Positions 17,301-27,463 of a stretch of 64,000 nucleotides of DNA are shown piece after piece. The stretch is taken from positions 372,001 through 436,000 of the forward strand of contig NZ_QUOQ01000003.1 of NCBI RefSeq assembly GCF_003704105.1, written 5' to 3'. Made by a program: the position numbers and the translations under genes. The notes beneath the pieces are model-generated. The model did not search any database, was not told the DNA's origin, and saw only the letters and a program-made list of their open reading frames with translations. Source of the stretch: Brevundimonas lutea (lineage in GTDB: Bacteria; Pseudomonadota; Alphaproteobacteria; Caulobacterales; Caulobacteraceae). How positions within the stretch are numbered: position 1 is the stretch's first letter; every line of letters begins with the position of its first letter.

Positions 17301-17507
17301 CTGCTCGACCGGCTCGGTGATGCGGCTCTCGATCACCTCGGCCGAGGCGCCGGCGTAGTTGGTGCTGACCGAAACCACCGGCGGATCGACGTCCGGCAGC
17401 TCGCGCACCGGCAAGAAGAAGAAGGACGCGAAGCCGATCACGCAGATGGCGATCGCGGCCACGGCCGCGAACACCGGACGCCGGACAGCGAGATCGGAAA
17501 TCATCAT
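14307..17507 (-). CDS. RND efflux pump inner-membrane transporter (HAE1 type)
   Basis: A 1066-residue proton-driven exporter of the AcrB/MexB superfamily. The start MMISDLAVRRPVFAAVAAIAI is the usual first helix. The long periplasmic loop begins REPDVDPPVVS-like (VRELPDVDPPVVSVSTNYAG). The proton-relay helix contains LVLAIGLVVDDAIVVTENI, with the adjacent aspartates, and the late LIILIGVAAKNGILIVEFAN is typical. A Gly/Met-rich insertion (GGMTSGDQAMGSGGMMTTGG) lies in the first periplasmic domain, around residues 250-270. The start overlaps the adaptor stop by 4 bases (ATGA), so the two are co-translated. No outer-membrane channel gene is adjacent. Substrates are unknown. Confidence 0.95.
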   Translation of the reverse strand: MMISDLAVRRPVFAAVAAIAICVIGFASFFFLPVRELPDVDPPVVSVSTNYAGASAEVIESRITEPVEQQVAGIQGIERITSSSRDGRSSVNIEFSLDRNIDDAANDVRDRVSRVVGNLPDQADPPEVSKSDSDSSPIIILFLRSTVMDRLELTDYADRYMLDRLATVPGVAAVNIYGDQTYAMRIWLDPAAMAARGLTVTDVESALTRQNVELPAGALDSGPKNYTVRVARAYSTPQDFASLPVSSTGIGGMTSGDQAMGSGGMMTTGGAGGYVTRLGDVARVEEAPEEDRRTFRGNGMDQIGLAITRQAQANDLEISDGVRELMEEIQPTLPEGTTLEVGSDNSVFTSHAIDEVWITIGISLVLVALVNFIFLGTLRAALIPSIVAPICLLATFIVLAPMGFSLNLLTLLALVLAIGLVVDDAIVVTENIQRRIDLGEPPLVAAERGARQVFFAVVATTVVLISVFAPLMFLPGYVGRLFVELAAAIAAAIFFSAFLALTLSPMMASKILRPASGSGWVARRVDKAMDALKNSYQDSLNAMVGARVAVIGVAVLTLVVALGAVGMFMTLPNELVPQEDRGRVMVRVQGPEGAGYDYTREIMLGLEPLLAEYRESGEADSTMISAPGWGGGFSSGNAIITLADWSERERSADEIAQELNQRLRDQTSAQVNASTPGAFRGGGGGNSVDMIVTGSDYEAMFRWLQPILNASLQNPGFSRPRLNYEPNSPRLLVDVDPQQAAAAGVSSQDIGRTLETMFGSRRATTYIKGGQEYDVILQTDLEDRRSVQDLERLYVGTGTGALVPLSSVTTTQTTGDTPDRRRLDRARAITLQADLNPGYTITEAVDFLTEQAAQQPQGVATLRWGGAARDQREAGGAVLAAFGFALLLVFLVLAAQFESWITPAVIMLTVPLAAAGGLFGLLMAGSSLNIYSQIGLIILIGVAAKNGILIVEFANQLRDQGRSIKEAIVESSALRLRPIIMTSIATAFGALPLVLWQGAGAASRQTIGVVIFGGALFATLLTLFIVPVIYGALARFTKSPEFTARKIEEWEAKEQTANDPLPQAAE

Positions 17508-18646
17508 GACGCGGCGGCCTTCTGGGGCGCCGCGGTCTGCGCCGTGCGCGTCTGACCGGCGGCGGGCGGCTGGCCTACGGTCACGGCCGCGCCGGGCTGG
17601 ATCCGGTTCAGACCCGCCGCGACCACCTGGTCACCGGCGTCGAGACCAGAACTGATCTCGACGAAGCCGTCGGACACCGCGCCGGCCTGGACTTCCATGC
17701 GCTGCGCCGTCGCGGCCTCGCCGTTACGGGCGATCTGATAGACGAAGGCGCCGTCGCCCTCATACTGGACGGCGGCCTCGGGCACGGCGACGGCCTGGCG
17801 ACGGCCTTGCTCGACCTGCACACGCATCATCATTCCGGGCCGGATGCGCATTCCGGGATTGGCGAACTCCGCCCGCGCCGTCAGGGCCCGGGTCTGTGGG
17901 TCGATGCGCGTGTCGATGAGGGCGATGCGGCCTGTGAACGTCTGACCCGGATAGGCGTCGGCTGTGGCCGTGATCGGCACGCCGGGGCTCAGCAGCGACA
18001 CAAACCGCTCCGGCACCGGAAAGTCGACGCGGATCACCGAAATGTCGTCCAGCGTGGCGATGGTCGTGCCCGGATTGATCAGCGTGCCGGCCGTCACGTC
18101 GCTGAGGCCCAGGACACCGGCGAAGGGCGCGCGGATCATCCGGTCGCCACGGCGCGCCTCGGCCGCGTTCAGTTGCGCGCGGGCGGTGTCCAGCTCCGTT
18201 TCGGCCAGTTCGGCGGTGACGCGCGGCGCGATGCCCCGCTCGGCCAGCTCGGCATAGCGTTCATAGTTGCGCTGGGCCTGGGCCACCGCCGCCCGGGCCT
18301 GGATGATGTCGGCGTCTTCCTCGTCGGCCTGAAGCTCGACCAGCGCCGCGCCCGCGCCGACCGTCTGGCCGTCGGCGAACATCACCCGCGTGATCAGTTC
18401 GGTGGTCGCCGAGGTGATGTCGACGGAACGGCGTCCCCGCGCCACGCCCAGCACCGAGATCGGGTCGCTGAACGCGCGTTCGGACGCCGTGGTCACCGAC
18501 ACCAGCTGAGCTCGGCCGCCGGGCCCGCCCGGTCCGCCGCCGCCACTCTCTCCGTCGCCGGCGAACGCCATTCTCAACACCACGGCGAGCACCATCAGGG
18601 CGAGCACGCCGGCTGCGGCGACGAGGAAAAAGTGGCGTTTCAGCAA
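17504..18646 (-). CDS. RND efflux periplasmic adaptor (membrane fusion protein)
   Basis: A 380-residue adaptor linking the inner-membrane pump to an outer-membrane channel. One N-terminal helix (residues 5-27) is followed by a Gly-rich stretch, the lipoyl-like half-motifs ITRVMFADGQTVGAGAALVELQ and IRAPFAGVLGLSDVTAGTLINPG, and a helical hairpin between them. The beta-barrel domain is FVSLLSPGVPITATADAYPG. The start is TTG (MLKRHFFLVAAAG) with no Shine-Dalgarno upstream, so it may be leaderless or begin elsewhere. An operator-like palindrome lies 66-82 bases upstream. Confidence 0.93.
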   Translation of the reverse strand: MLKRHFFLVAAAGVLALMVLAVVLRMAFAGDGESGGGGPGGPGGRAQLVSVTTASERAFSDPISVLGVARGRRSVDITSATTELITRVMFADGQTVGAGAALVELQADEEDADIIQARAAVAQAQRNYERYAELAERGIAPRVTAELAETELDTARAQLNAAEARRGDRMIRAPFAGVLGLSDVTAGTLINPGTTIATLDDISVIRVDFPVPERFVSLLSPGVPITATADAYPGQTFTGRIALIDTRIDPQTRALTARAEFANPGMRIRPGMMMRVQVEQGRRQAVAVPEAAVQYEGDGAFVYQIARNGEAATAQRMEVQAGAVSDGFVEISSGLDAGDQVVAAGLNRIQPGAAVTVGQPPAAGQTRTAQTAAPQKAAAS

Positions 18647-18711
18647 GGGAGGACTCGACAGAGGAATGGGCGCGCACCGCTATGCGCCGAGCACGGCCCG
18701 ACGCAAATAAA

Positions 18712-18728
18712 GTCTATGTAACGTAGAC
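18712..18728. promoter_or_regulatory. Candidate TetR-type operator for the RND operon
   Basis: The 17-base sequence GTCTATGTAACGTAGAC is palindromic about a central A with a single mismatch (8-base arms). It lies 66 bases upstream of the adaptor start, in the only intergenic space before the operon. AT-rich sequence (GACTTTATTT on the minus strand) follows it and could serve as a -10 region. TetR-family repressors of RND pumps bind sites of this size. No such regulator gene is in the window. Confidence 0.45.
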
Positions 18729-18756
18729 CGTTCCGGTTTCCGTCGCCCTGCGACAA

Positions 18757-19539
18757 TCAGAAACGGCGCCACACCGCGATCAGGGGTCCAGAGGCCGCCG
18801 GCGTCTCGCGGCCCGCCACGGTTTCGCGCCATCCGGCCTGCACGCTCCAGTCGCCAAAGCGCCTGACAACCGAGGTTTCCAGGTTTAGCCAGCGCGGGCC
18901 GCCATCATCCGCCTGGCCCGCAAAGGCCTGGCCCAAGATCATCCAATCCTCGCCGAAATGTCCGCCCAGGGTCGCGTCCAGCCGCACCTCATCGGGCAGG
19001 CCTGCGCGCATCCGCCGCGCCAGCTGCACATCCGCAAAGGATCTTTGCGGCCGCCAGCCTCCGCCGTCCGATTCGCCGAACGAGCGCCCCACGCCAACCC
19101 GGACCTCGACATCCTCGTCGCCCTGCCCCGGTGCCGCATAGCCGGCGTTGCGCCCCTCGCCGCCGTCCGCGTAGCCGACGTAGCCGCTGACCGCCCAGCG
19201 ATCGTCACGCCAGGCCTGCCACCACACCCCGACCTCGATCGGCCCGCGCCCCTCATAGTCGACGAAGGCGTCGTCGCCCCACTGCCAGTCGCCCTTGATC
19301 TGCAGGGTCAGCCGGTCGGTCACGCCGTATTCCGCAAACACGCCGACCGAACTGTCGCGACGGTCCGCCGGCAGATCGCGCCGCACGCCGTCTGGATCAA
19401 AGCCCTGATCGGCGGTCATGTGCTCGGCCTTGAGAATGACCTGGGCCTCGCCGTCACCGATGGCCCACGGGCCGGCCGTCGCCGGCGTCGCCAGAAGCGC
19501 GCCCGCCATCATCGGCCCTATCCGCGCCCAACCCCCCAA
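18757..19539 (-). CDS. Probable outer-membrane beta-barrel protein
   Basis: A 260-residue protein with a signal peptide ending ATPATAGPW. The rest is rich in alternating aromatic and polar residues on short strands separated by charged turns, such as RLTLQIKGDWQWGDDAFVDY, VGVWWQAWRDDRWAVSGYVGY and DWSVQAGWRETV. It ends in LIAVWRRF, with the C-terminal phenylalanine typical of barrels inserted by the BAM complex. I do not recognise a specific family. It starts 10 bases after the class II aldolase stop on the same strand. Confidence 0.65.
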   Translation of the reverse strand: MGGWARIGPMMAGALLATPATAGPWAIGDGEAQVILKAEHMTADQGFDPDGVRRDLPADRRDSSVGVFAEYGVTDRLTLQIKGDWQWGDDAFVDYEGRGPIEVGVWWQAWRDDRWAVSGYVGYADGGEGRNAGYAAPGQGDEDVEVRVGVGRSFGESDGGGWRPQRSFADVQLARRMRAGLPDEVRLDATLGGHFGEDWMILGQAFAGQADDGGPRWLNLETSVVRRFGDWSVQAGWRETVAGRETPAASGPLIAVWRRF

Positions 19540-19549
19540 CGGCGCAATC

Positions 19550-20314
19550 CTAGGCGTCGTAGCCGGGCGACCGCCGATCCAGCTGTCTCAGCGCGCCCGG
19601 CCAGGCGAGGGACGACACGAAGCCGATCCCCTTGCCCTGCTCGCGGGTCTCTTCCTGCGCCGCGTCGGGCGCCATCAGCACGTGGTCCCGACCGACCGAA
19701 AGCGCGGCGATCTGCTGGGCACAGGCGCGCTCCAGGAAGAACATCGCGACCCAGGCCGCCGCGGCCGTCTCCCCCACCGCCAGCGTGCCGTGGTTCCTGA
19801 GCAGCATCAGCGGCTTGTCGCCCAGGTCCGCCACCAGCCGTTCGCGCTCGTCGTGGTTCAGCGCCAGCCCCTCATAGCCGTGATAGGCCACCTGATGCTG
19901 CAGCAGGCAGGCGTTCTGGCCGATCGGCAGCAACCCCTCCTGCTGCGCCGCCACGCCCACACCGGCCACGGTGTGCAGATGGATGACGAACTTCGCATCC
20001 TCGCGCGCCGCATGGATCGCCGAATGGATGGTGAAGCCCGCCGGATTGATGAAGCTCGACGTCTCCTGGACGATGTTCCCCTCCAGATCGACCTTGACCA
20101 GGGCCGAGGCCGTCATCTCCTCGAAGTACCAGCCGTAGGGATTGATCAGAAAGTGATGCTCCGGCCCCGGCACCCGGGCCGAGATGTGGGTGAAGATCAT
20201 GTCATCCCACCCCTGCAGCGCGACCAGCCGGTACAGCGCAGCCAACTCGACCCGCGTCTTCCACTCAGCCTCGGACACCCGATTCTTGAGGGACACCGTC
20301 GATCCATCGGCCAT
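19550..20314 (-). CDS. Class II aldolase/adducin domain protein
   Basis: A 254-residue protein. The start at 20314 is chosen for the GGAGG upstream on the minus strand; the longer frame lacks one. The class II aldolase fold is shown by DMIFTHISARVPG, FLINPYGWYFEEMTAS, the metal-binding HLHTVAGVGVAA (His-x-His) and LRNHGTLAVGETAAAAW, which carries the third histidine. Residues resemble the catabolic class II aldolase group found in many alphaproteobacteria, for which substrates are not settled. Adducin-like non-enzymatic roles are possible, but the intact zinc ligands argue for an enzyme. Confidence 0.85.
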   Translation of the reverse strand: MADGSTVSLKNRVSEAEWKTRVELAALYRLVALQGWDDMIFTHISARVPGPEHHFLINPYGWYFEEMTASALVKVDLEGNIVQETSSFINPAGFTIHSAIHAAREDAKFVIHLHTVAGVGVAAQQEGLLPIGQNACLLQHQVAYHGYEGLALNHDERERLVADLGDKPLMLLRNHGTLAVGETAAAAWVAMFFLERACAQQIAALSVGRDHVLMAPDAAQEETREQGKGIGFVSSLAWPGALRQLDRRSPGYDA

Positions 20315-20481
20315 GATCGCCTCCCGTGCAGCTTGCAGACTTCCCTGACCTTCTCCCCGCCGCGTCAGAGGGTCAAGCGCGCGTCGCATTGGCCGAACAT
20401 GGTTAACCGGCGATTCACTTCCCTCTGGCCTCATCCTTCTCAGCGTCGCGACTCGACGCGCCCGCGTCAGGAAAGCTCCGC

Positions 20482-21573
20482 GTGAACGCCCCGGTCCATC
20501 TCGCCGCGCCGCCCTCGCCGACCGAGCTCGTGGCCCTGGCCCGCAGCCGCGCCCTGCCGGACCGCCAGCGCCTGCTGCTCGGCGTCGCCGCCCTGTGCGA
20601 CGCCGCGCCGCCGACGCCCGGCGATCCCGGCCACGCGGTCCTGGGCGAAATCTTCCTGCTGCTGGCCGGCCAGGCCGAGCGCGACATCCGCCGCACCCTG
20701 TCCGAATGTCTGGCCGAAGCCGCCTGGGCGCCGCCGGCCCTCATCAACATGCTGGCGCTGGACGAGATCGAGATCGCCCGGCCGATCATCGCGCGCAGTC
20801 CGGTGCTCGACGCCCCGGCCCTTCTGCGTGTGCTGATCGAGACCACGCTGGATCACCAGATCGAGGTCGCCCGCCGGCCGGATCTGCCCAATGACGTCTG
20901 CGAAGCGGTCGTCGATCTGGGCCAGATGGCGGTCCTCAGCGCCCTGGCCTCGAACCCAACGGCGCGCATCGGCGACAACGCCCTCCACCGGCTGATCGAG
21001 GCGTCGGAGAAGATCGCCGCCCTGCGGTCTCCGCTCGCCCGCCATCCCCGTCTGAACGCCGCCATGGCCGAGCGCCTCTACGCCTATGTCGGCGACGCCC
21101 TGCGCCAGAGCATCGGCGAGCGTTTCAGGGTCGACGACCCGGACCTGGCCTCGGCTGTCGCCCACGCCGCGCGCCAGGCGACGCCGGCTCCGCCCGAAGC
21201 CCACGCCGCCCCCCCGATCACCGACGCCGAGCGTCAGGAGATGGACCGCCGCCTCGTCGCCAAGCTCAAGGCCTCCAATCAACTGCGCCCCGGCTATCTG
21301 ATCCGCGCGATCCGCGAGGGCCGGCTCAGTCTGTTTCAACATGCCCTGGCCGAATTGGGCGGCTTCAGCGCCGAACAGGTGCGCCGGGCGATGCACTCAG
21401 AATCCGCTAATCCGCTGCTCCTGGCCTGCGCCTCCGTGGGCATCGACCGGGCGGTGTTTCCGGCCCTGCTTCAGGAAATCCGCCGTCTCAACAACGGTCT
21501 GCCCAAGGGCGATCTGCCGGCGTCCGTCCTGACCCGAGGCCTCGGCGCCGCCGCGCCTTCCGCGGCCGCCTGA
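20482..21573 (+). CDS. DUF2336 domain protein
   Basis: A 363-residue, almost wholly helical protein starting at GTG (MNAPVHLAAPPSPTELVAL). DUF2336 proteins are common in Caulobacterales and Rhizobiales. They show HEAT-like repeats such as IARPIIARSPVLDAPALLRVL, RPDLPNDVCEAVVDL and ARHPRLNAAMAERLYAYV. The second half contains PGYLIRAIREGRLSLFQHALAELGG-type sequence. No enzymatic motif or membrane segment is visible and the role is unknown. The NAD kinase gene follows 6 bases later, suggesting an operon. Confidence 0.8.
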   Translation: MNAPVHLAAPPSPTELVALARSRALPDRQRLLLGVAALCDAAPPTPGDPGHAVLGEIFLLLAGQAERDIRRTLSECLAEAAWAPPALINMLALDEIEIARPIIARSPVLDAPALLRVLIETTLDHQIEVARRPDLPNDVCEAVVDLGQMAVLSALASNPTARIGDNALHRLIEASEKIAALRSPLARHPRLNAAMAERLYAYVGDALRQSIGERFRVDDPDLASAVAHAARQATPAPPEAHAAPPITDAERQEMDRRLVAKLKASNQLRPGYLIRAIREGRLSLFQHALAELGGFSAEQVRRAMHSESANPLLLACASVGIDRAVFPALLQEIRRLNNGLPKGDLPASVLTRGLGAAAPSAAA

Positions 21574-21579
21574 CGCTCC

Positions 21580-22386
21580 TTGCGGTTTGACAGCGGCCGC
21601 CCCGTGGGCTTGCTGTCACGCGTGACCCAGCGCCTCGCCTTTCTCGCCAGTGATCGTCCCGAGGCCCAGACCGCACGCGAGCGGCTGGTCCAGCGCTACG
21701 GCGAGCACCCGCTGGATCAGGCCGAGGTCGTGGTGGCCCTGGGCGGCGACGGCTTCATGCTGGAAACCTTGCACGCCAATCTTGACGCCATGGTCCCGGT
21801 GTTCGGCATGAACCGGGGCTCGGTCGGCTTTCTCATGAACGACTTCGGCGAGGATGACCTGCCGGCTCGGGTGGCCGCCGCCGACGAGGCCGTGATCCAC
21901 CCCCTGCAGATGGACGCCGTCACCGTCGCCGGAGACCGCACTGGCGGGCTCGCCTTCAACGAGGTCTCCCTGCTGCGCCAGACGCGCCAGTCGGCCAAAC
22001 TGCGTGTCAGCGTGGACGGCCGCGTCCGCATGGACGAGCTGATCTGCGACGGCGCCCTGGTCGCCACCCCGGCGGGCTCCACCGCCTACAACCTGTCGGC
22101 CCACGGCCCGATCATACCGCTGGACGCCCGGATGCTGGCTCTGACCCCGATCAGCGCCTTTCGGCCCCGTCGCTGGCGCGGGGCCCTACTCAGCCACGGC
22201 GCCGAGGTCGCCTTCGATGTGCTGGAAGCCGACAAGCGGCCGGTCAGCGCCACCGCCGACTCGACCGAGGTCCGTCGCGTCGCCCGCGTCGAGGTTCGCG
22301 AGCGCCGCGACATCGCCCTGACCATGCTGTTCGACGCCAACCGCACCTACCACGAGCGCGTCCTGACCGAGCAGTTCGCGGGCTAG
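21580..22386 (+). CDS. nadK: NAD kinase
   Basis: Phosphorylates NAD to NADP. The 268-residue protein starts at TTG 21580, 6 bases after the DUF2336 stop. The family glycine-rich motif [15 protein letters not shown] has the catalytic Asp at residue 57, and [11 protein letters not shown] and [23 protein letters not shown] complete the NAD site. Length matches short bacterial NAD kinases. Its stop overlaps that of the convergent comEC gene by 4 bases. Confidence 0.94.
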   Translation: MRFDSGRPVGLLSRVTQRLAFLASDRPEAQTARERLVQRYGEHPLDQAEVVVALGGDGFMLETLHANLDAMVPVFGMNRGSVGFLMNDFGEDDLPARVAAADEAVIHPLQMDAVTVAGDRTGGLAFNEVSLLRQTRQSAKLRVSVDGRVRMDELICDGALVATPAGSTAYNLSAHGPIIPLDARMLALTPISAFRPRRWRGALLSHGAEVAFDVLEADKRPVSATADSTEVRRVARVEVRERRDIALTMLFDANRTYHERVLTEQFAG

Positions 22387-24551
22387 GCGCCGGTGGGCCG
22401 GGACCACGGCCGATCGCCCCGATCATCCGCCGCCCAGACCGCGCGCCAATCATCTCCGTCACGCCAAAGCTCGATCGATCCGCCCCGCGCGTAATCGACG
22501 CCGTCCAGCACCAGACGCCCGTCGCAGGCGGCGGGCAGTTCGACCACCTGCCCTCTGACCGACACCACCTCGGCCGTGGCGCACAGGCCCGACAGCTGCT
22601 CCGCGTCTGGAGCCCGCCGCCCCCACCAGATGGCGAGCGGCCCCGTCTCGGTCGGCGCGCAGGAAAACCGGCCGCAGTCGAGCTCGCCCTCCGGCGGCGC
22701 CTGCAGCTGCTGCCCGCGTCGCCGCGACCACAGGTCCAGCGCGAACTCGCGCACCGTGGGGCGCACCGCCGTGGCCTGGCCGGCCTGCGTCCACGCGCCA
22801 TTGGTCCCGCCGTCGCCGATCCAGATGTCGGGCGTCGGCTCGCGCGGCCACCACAGCACCGCCGTCGCCATCGGCAGGGCCAGCCAGCGCAGCCGCCCCC
22901 GCCACAGACAGATCGTCAGTAGGCCCAGAAAGGCGATCGGCAGCGCCACCGCCGGCGCCGAGGGGATATTGCGCACCGCGCCGGGCAGGCTGGAGGTCCA
23001 GGTCCCGATGGCCAGCATCAGATCGACGCACCGACCGGCCAGATCCAGGAACGGCCCGCCCAGGCCGAACGGCGTCAGCGCCGCCCCCAGCGCCAGGGCC
23101 GGCATCATCACGAAACTGGAGATCGGCGACACCGCCACATTGGCGATCAGCCCATAGACGGCCGTCCGATTGAAATGCTGCATGGCGAAGGGACCGGTCG
23201 CCAGTCCGGCCACCAGGCTGGCCGCTCCGGCCGCCAGCAACCAGCCCCAGATTTTCTGGATGGCGGCCAGCGCGAACGGTAGCTTCATGGGCTTCATCTG
23301 ACGCGGCCAGGCCTCGGCCAGGGCCACTAGGGCGGCGGTGGCGGCGAACGACATCTGGAACCCCGGCTGGACGATGGACTCCGGCCTCAGCGTCAGCACG
23401 ATCAGGGCCGCGACGGCCAGGGCGTTCATGCTGATCGCCCGCCGGTCCAGCAGGATGGCGATGAAGGCCACCGACGCCGTGATCGCGGCCCGCTCCGCCG
23501 GGGGCGGCCCGCCCGAGATCAACAGATAGCCGCCCACCGCCGCCAGCCCCGCCCAGGCCGCCACCTTCTTCGACGACACTCGCAACGCCAGCCACGGCCA
23601 GCCGGCCACCAGCAGCCGCGTCGCGAAGAAGACGAAGCCGCCGACGATCGCCATGTGCAGGCCCGAGATCGAGATGATGTGATACAGCCCTGAGTCCCGC
23701 ATCACCTGGTTTTGCTCTTCGCTGATCCAGGTCTCGTGCCCCGTGGTCATGGCGGCGGTGATGCCGCCGCTCTCCGGGCCCAGTCTCTCGACAATCCGGG
23801 ACGCGAGGTCATAGCGCATGGCGTTCAGCGCCATGCGCCAGCGCAGTTCGCGCGGCGGCTCCGGCAGAGTGGCCTCACGCGTCGGCCCTAGTCCGAACGC
23901 CGTCCCGCCCAGCCCTAGAAAGAAGGCGTTTCGACCGAAGTCATAGCCACCCGGCGCGGCCGGCGGCGGCGGCGGGTTCAGAATGGCGAACAGGCGGACG
24001 GCCGACCCCGGCGCGGGCGGCTCGCCCCGCACCGTGGCCCGCAGGCGGATCGGCGTCTGCTCGGGCTCCAGCCCGCGGATACGGACCGGCGCCAGTACCA
24101 CCCGCGCGCCATTGGCTCCGGCGGAATCGACGTCCACGACCCAGCCCTCGACCATCGTCGGCTCGATCAGGGCCGGAGCGATCGGTTCGGCGACCCGGAT
24201 CGTTCGATGCTTGGCCGCCGCCAGCCCCAGGGCGAAACAGGCCAGGATCATCAGCGGCACGGTCACCCCTCGCCCGAACCCCAGCCGCCGCGTCGTGATC
24301 CAGACCCCCACCGCGACCGCCGCCATCAGCGCCAGCGGCCACAACGGCGGCTCCTCCAGCAGGGCGAAATACAGCGCCGCCCCGCCGCCATAGGCGACCG
24401 GCGCCCACAGCCGCCAGCGGTCGTGCTGGGCTAGGACCTGGTCCCGGAGCCAGGCCTTGACGCGTCCGGCTATGGGCTCGCGCGGCGCAGCGGCTATAAG
24501 GACGCCCGAATTCGAGGCCCCCATGTCTGCTGTTTCCGCTCCCGTCGTCAC
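22383..24551 (-). CDS. comEC: ComEC/Rec2-family membrane protein
   Basis: A 722-residue multi-pass protein of the DNA-uptake channel family. The N-terminus has an early hydrophobic block and a DUF4131-like region (about 80-240). The competence core begins [25 protein letters not shown] and continues through many helices to about 560. The C-terminal part carries [16 protein letters not shown] and no recognisable metallo-beta-lactamase metal motif (no HxHxDH). The nuclease-like domain of Bacillus ComEC is therefore missing or degenerate, as in many alphaproteobacterial forms. The longest start lies inside gltX on the other strand; Met10, at 24524, is an alternative. Confidence 0.88.
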   Translation of the reverse strand: MTTGAETADMGASNSGVLIAAAPREPIAGRVKAWLRDQVLAQHDRWRLWAPVAYGGGAALYFALLEEPPLWPLALMAAVAVGVWITTRRLGFGRGVTVPLMILACFALGLAAAKHRTIRVAEPIAPALIEPTMVEGWVVDVDSAGANGARVVLAPVRIRGLEPEQTPIRLRATVRGEPPAPGSAVRLFAILNPPPPPAAPGGYDFGRNAFFLGLGGTAFGLGPTREATLPEPPRELRWRMALNAMRYDLASRIVERLGPESGGITAAMTTGHETWISEEQNQVMRDSGLYHIISISGLHMAIVGGFVFFATRLLVAGWPWLALRVSSKKVAAWAGLAAVGGYLLISGGPPPAERAAITASVAFIAILLDRRAISMNALAVAALIVLTLRPESIVQPGFQMSFAATAALVALAEAWPRQMKPMKLPFALAAIQKIWGWLLAAGAASLVAGLATGPFAMQHFNRTAVYGLIANVAVSPISSFVMMPALALGAALTPFGLGGPFLDLAGRCVDLMLAIGTWTSSLPGAVRNIPSAPAVALPIAFLGLLTICLWRGRLRWLALPMATAVLWWPREPTPDIWIGDGGTNGAWTQAGQATAVRPTVREFALDLWSRRRGQQLQAPPEGELDCGRFSCAPTETGPLAIWWGRRAPDAEQLSGLCATAEVVSVRGQVVELPAACDGRLVLDGVDYARGGSIELWRDGDDWRAVWAADDRGDRPWSRPTGA

Positions 24552-25935
24552 CCGCTTCGCCCCATCCCCGACCGGCTATCTGCACATAGGGGGTGCAAGA
24601 ACGGCGCTTTTCAACTTCTTGTTCGCGCGCCGTCACGGCGGCCGCTTCCTGATCCGGGTCGAGGACACCGACCGGGAACGCTCCACCCAGGCCGCCGTCG
24701 ACGCCATCTTCGAGGGTCTGGACTGGCTGGGCCTCGCCACTGACGAGCCTCCGGTGTTTCAGTTCGCCCGCGCCGATCGCCACCGCGAGGTGGTGGACGA
24801 CCTGCTCGCCCGGGGCGCGGCCTATCGCGACTACACCTCCGCCGAGGACACCGGCCGTCTGCGCGACGAGGCCAAGGCCCAGCGCCGCGCCTTTGTCTCC
24901 CCCTGGCGCGACCGCGATCCGGCCGAAGGCGATCCCGCCCAGCCTCACGTCGTCCGCTTCCGCCGCCCGGCCGAGGGCGAGGTCGTGGTCGATGACGCGG
25001 TTCAGGGCCGGGTCACCTGGAACGTGGCCGATCTCGACGACCTGGTGCTGCTCCGCACCGCCAAGGAGTCTGAGGGCGGCGCCCCGACCTACAATCTCGC
25101 CGTGGTCGCCGACGACCACGACATGGGCGTGACCCACGTCATCCGCGGCGACGACCACCTCAACAACGCCGCGCGTCAATCATTGATTTATGATGCGCTC
25201 GACTGGCCTCGCCCGACCTTCGCCCACGTGCCCCTGATCCACGGCCCCGACGGCGCCAAGCTGTCCAAAAGGCATGGAGCCCAGGCTGTCCACGAATACG
25301 CAGACCTCGGCTATCTGCCCGAGGCCATGCGCAACTACCTCGCCCGGCTGGGCTGGAGCCACGGCGACGCCGAGCTGTTCGACGACGCCCAGGCCATCCA
25401 GTGGTTCGATCTCGAGGGCCTGGGCAAGGCCGCCTCGCGCCTGGACTTTGACAAACTTGCCCACGTCAACGCCCACTGGCTGCGGCTGGCCGACGACGGC
25501 CGCCTGGCGGACCTGATCTCGGACACGCCCCCGACAGGCAGCGAGCGCGAGGCGCTGATGCGGGTCATCGGCCTGATCAAGGACCGGGCGAAGACGCTGG
25601 TCGAGCTCAAGGCCCAGGCCGCCTTCGCCCTAGCCCCCCGCCCGCTCACCCTCGACGACAAGGCGCGGGCCCAAATTACGGGCGAGGCCGGCGAACGCAT
25701 CGCCCGTCTTCGCGACCGCCTGGCCGCTTTCGAAACCTGGACCGTCGAGGCGCTGGAGGCCGATCTCAAGGCCTTCGCCGAGGCCGAGGGCGTGGGCTTT
25801 GGCAAGATCGGCCCGCCGGTCCGTGCGGCCCTGACCGGGGGCCTGCCCTCCCCGGATATCGCGCGCATCCTGGTGTCACTCGGTCGTGAACAAAGCCTCG
25901 GGCGCTTGGATGATGCGCTGCAACACACTAAGTGA
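24523..25935 (+). CDS. gltX: Glutamyl-tRNA synthetase
   Basis: Charges tRNA-Glu with glutamate. The 470-residue class I synthetase starts [18 protein letters not shown]. The HIGH box is in YLHIGGARTALFN, the RVEDTDRERS motif follows, and the KMSKS-type loop is GAKLSKRHGAQAV. The end reads like the anticodon-binding helical domain. A TATAAG hexamer at 24495-24500 may be its -10 box. The 5' ends of gltX and comEC, on opposite strands, overlap by up to 29 bases. gltA follows 69 bases downstream. Confidence 0.96.
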   Translation: MSAVSAPVVTRFAPSPTGYLHIGGARTALFNFLFARRHGGRFLIRVEDTDRERSTQAAVDAIFEGLDWLGLATDEPPVFQFARADRHREVVDDLLARGAAYRDYTSAEDTGRLRDEAKAQRRAFVSPWRDRDPAEGDPAQPHVVRFRRPAEGEVVVDDAVQGRVTWNVADLDDLVLLRTAKESEGGAPTYNLAVVADDHDMGVTHVIRGDDHLNNAARQSLIYDALDWPRPTFAHVPLIHGPDGAKLSKRHGAQAVHEYADLGYLPEAMRNYLARLGWSHGDAELFDDAQAIQWFDLEGLGKAASRLDFDKLAHVNAHWLRLADDGRLADLISDTPPTGSEREALMRVIGLIKDRAKTLVELKAQAAFALAPRPLTLDDKARAQITGEAGERIARLRDRLAAFETWTVEALEADLKAFAEAEGVGFGKIGPPVRAALTGGLPSPDIARILVSLGREQSLGRLDDALQHTK

Positions 25936-26004
25936 ACGCCGACAACACGGCGGAACCGCGCGAGGGGCGCGGGTGTCGCCCACAGCCTAAAAGGGGGCCC
26001 GCGT

Positions 26005-27306
<1,302 letters not shown>

Positions 27307-27333
27307 GCGATACCATCCATCTGAACTTGCCGA

Positions 27334-27362
27334 CGCCGGGGCCCGACGGGCCCCGGCGTTTT
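27334..27362 (+). terminator. Intrinsic terminator of gltA
   Basis: A perfect 11-bp GC stem, CGCCGGGGCCC and GGGCCCCGGCG, is closed by GAC and followed immediately by TTTT. It lies 27 bases after the gltA stop and is the clearest terminator in the window. Confidence 0.92.
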
Positions 27363-27463
27363 GATGTCTGAGCATGACCAAATGCGGCCAATCGGCGGCT
27401 TATCGTCCGGCGATCCCCATGCTACCCCACCGCGACGCTATAAAATCTGGGGAGTGAATACCG

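Noticed and set aside
24457-24500. TTGACG and TATAAG as a gltX promoter pair
   Set aside because: The hexamers are 32 bases apart, well beyond a workable spacer; only the -10-like box is mentioned.
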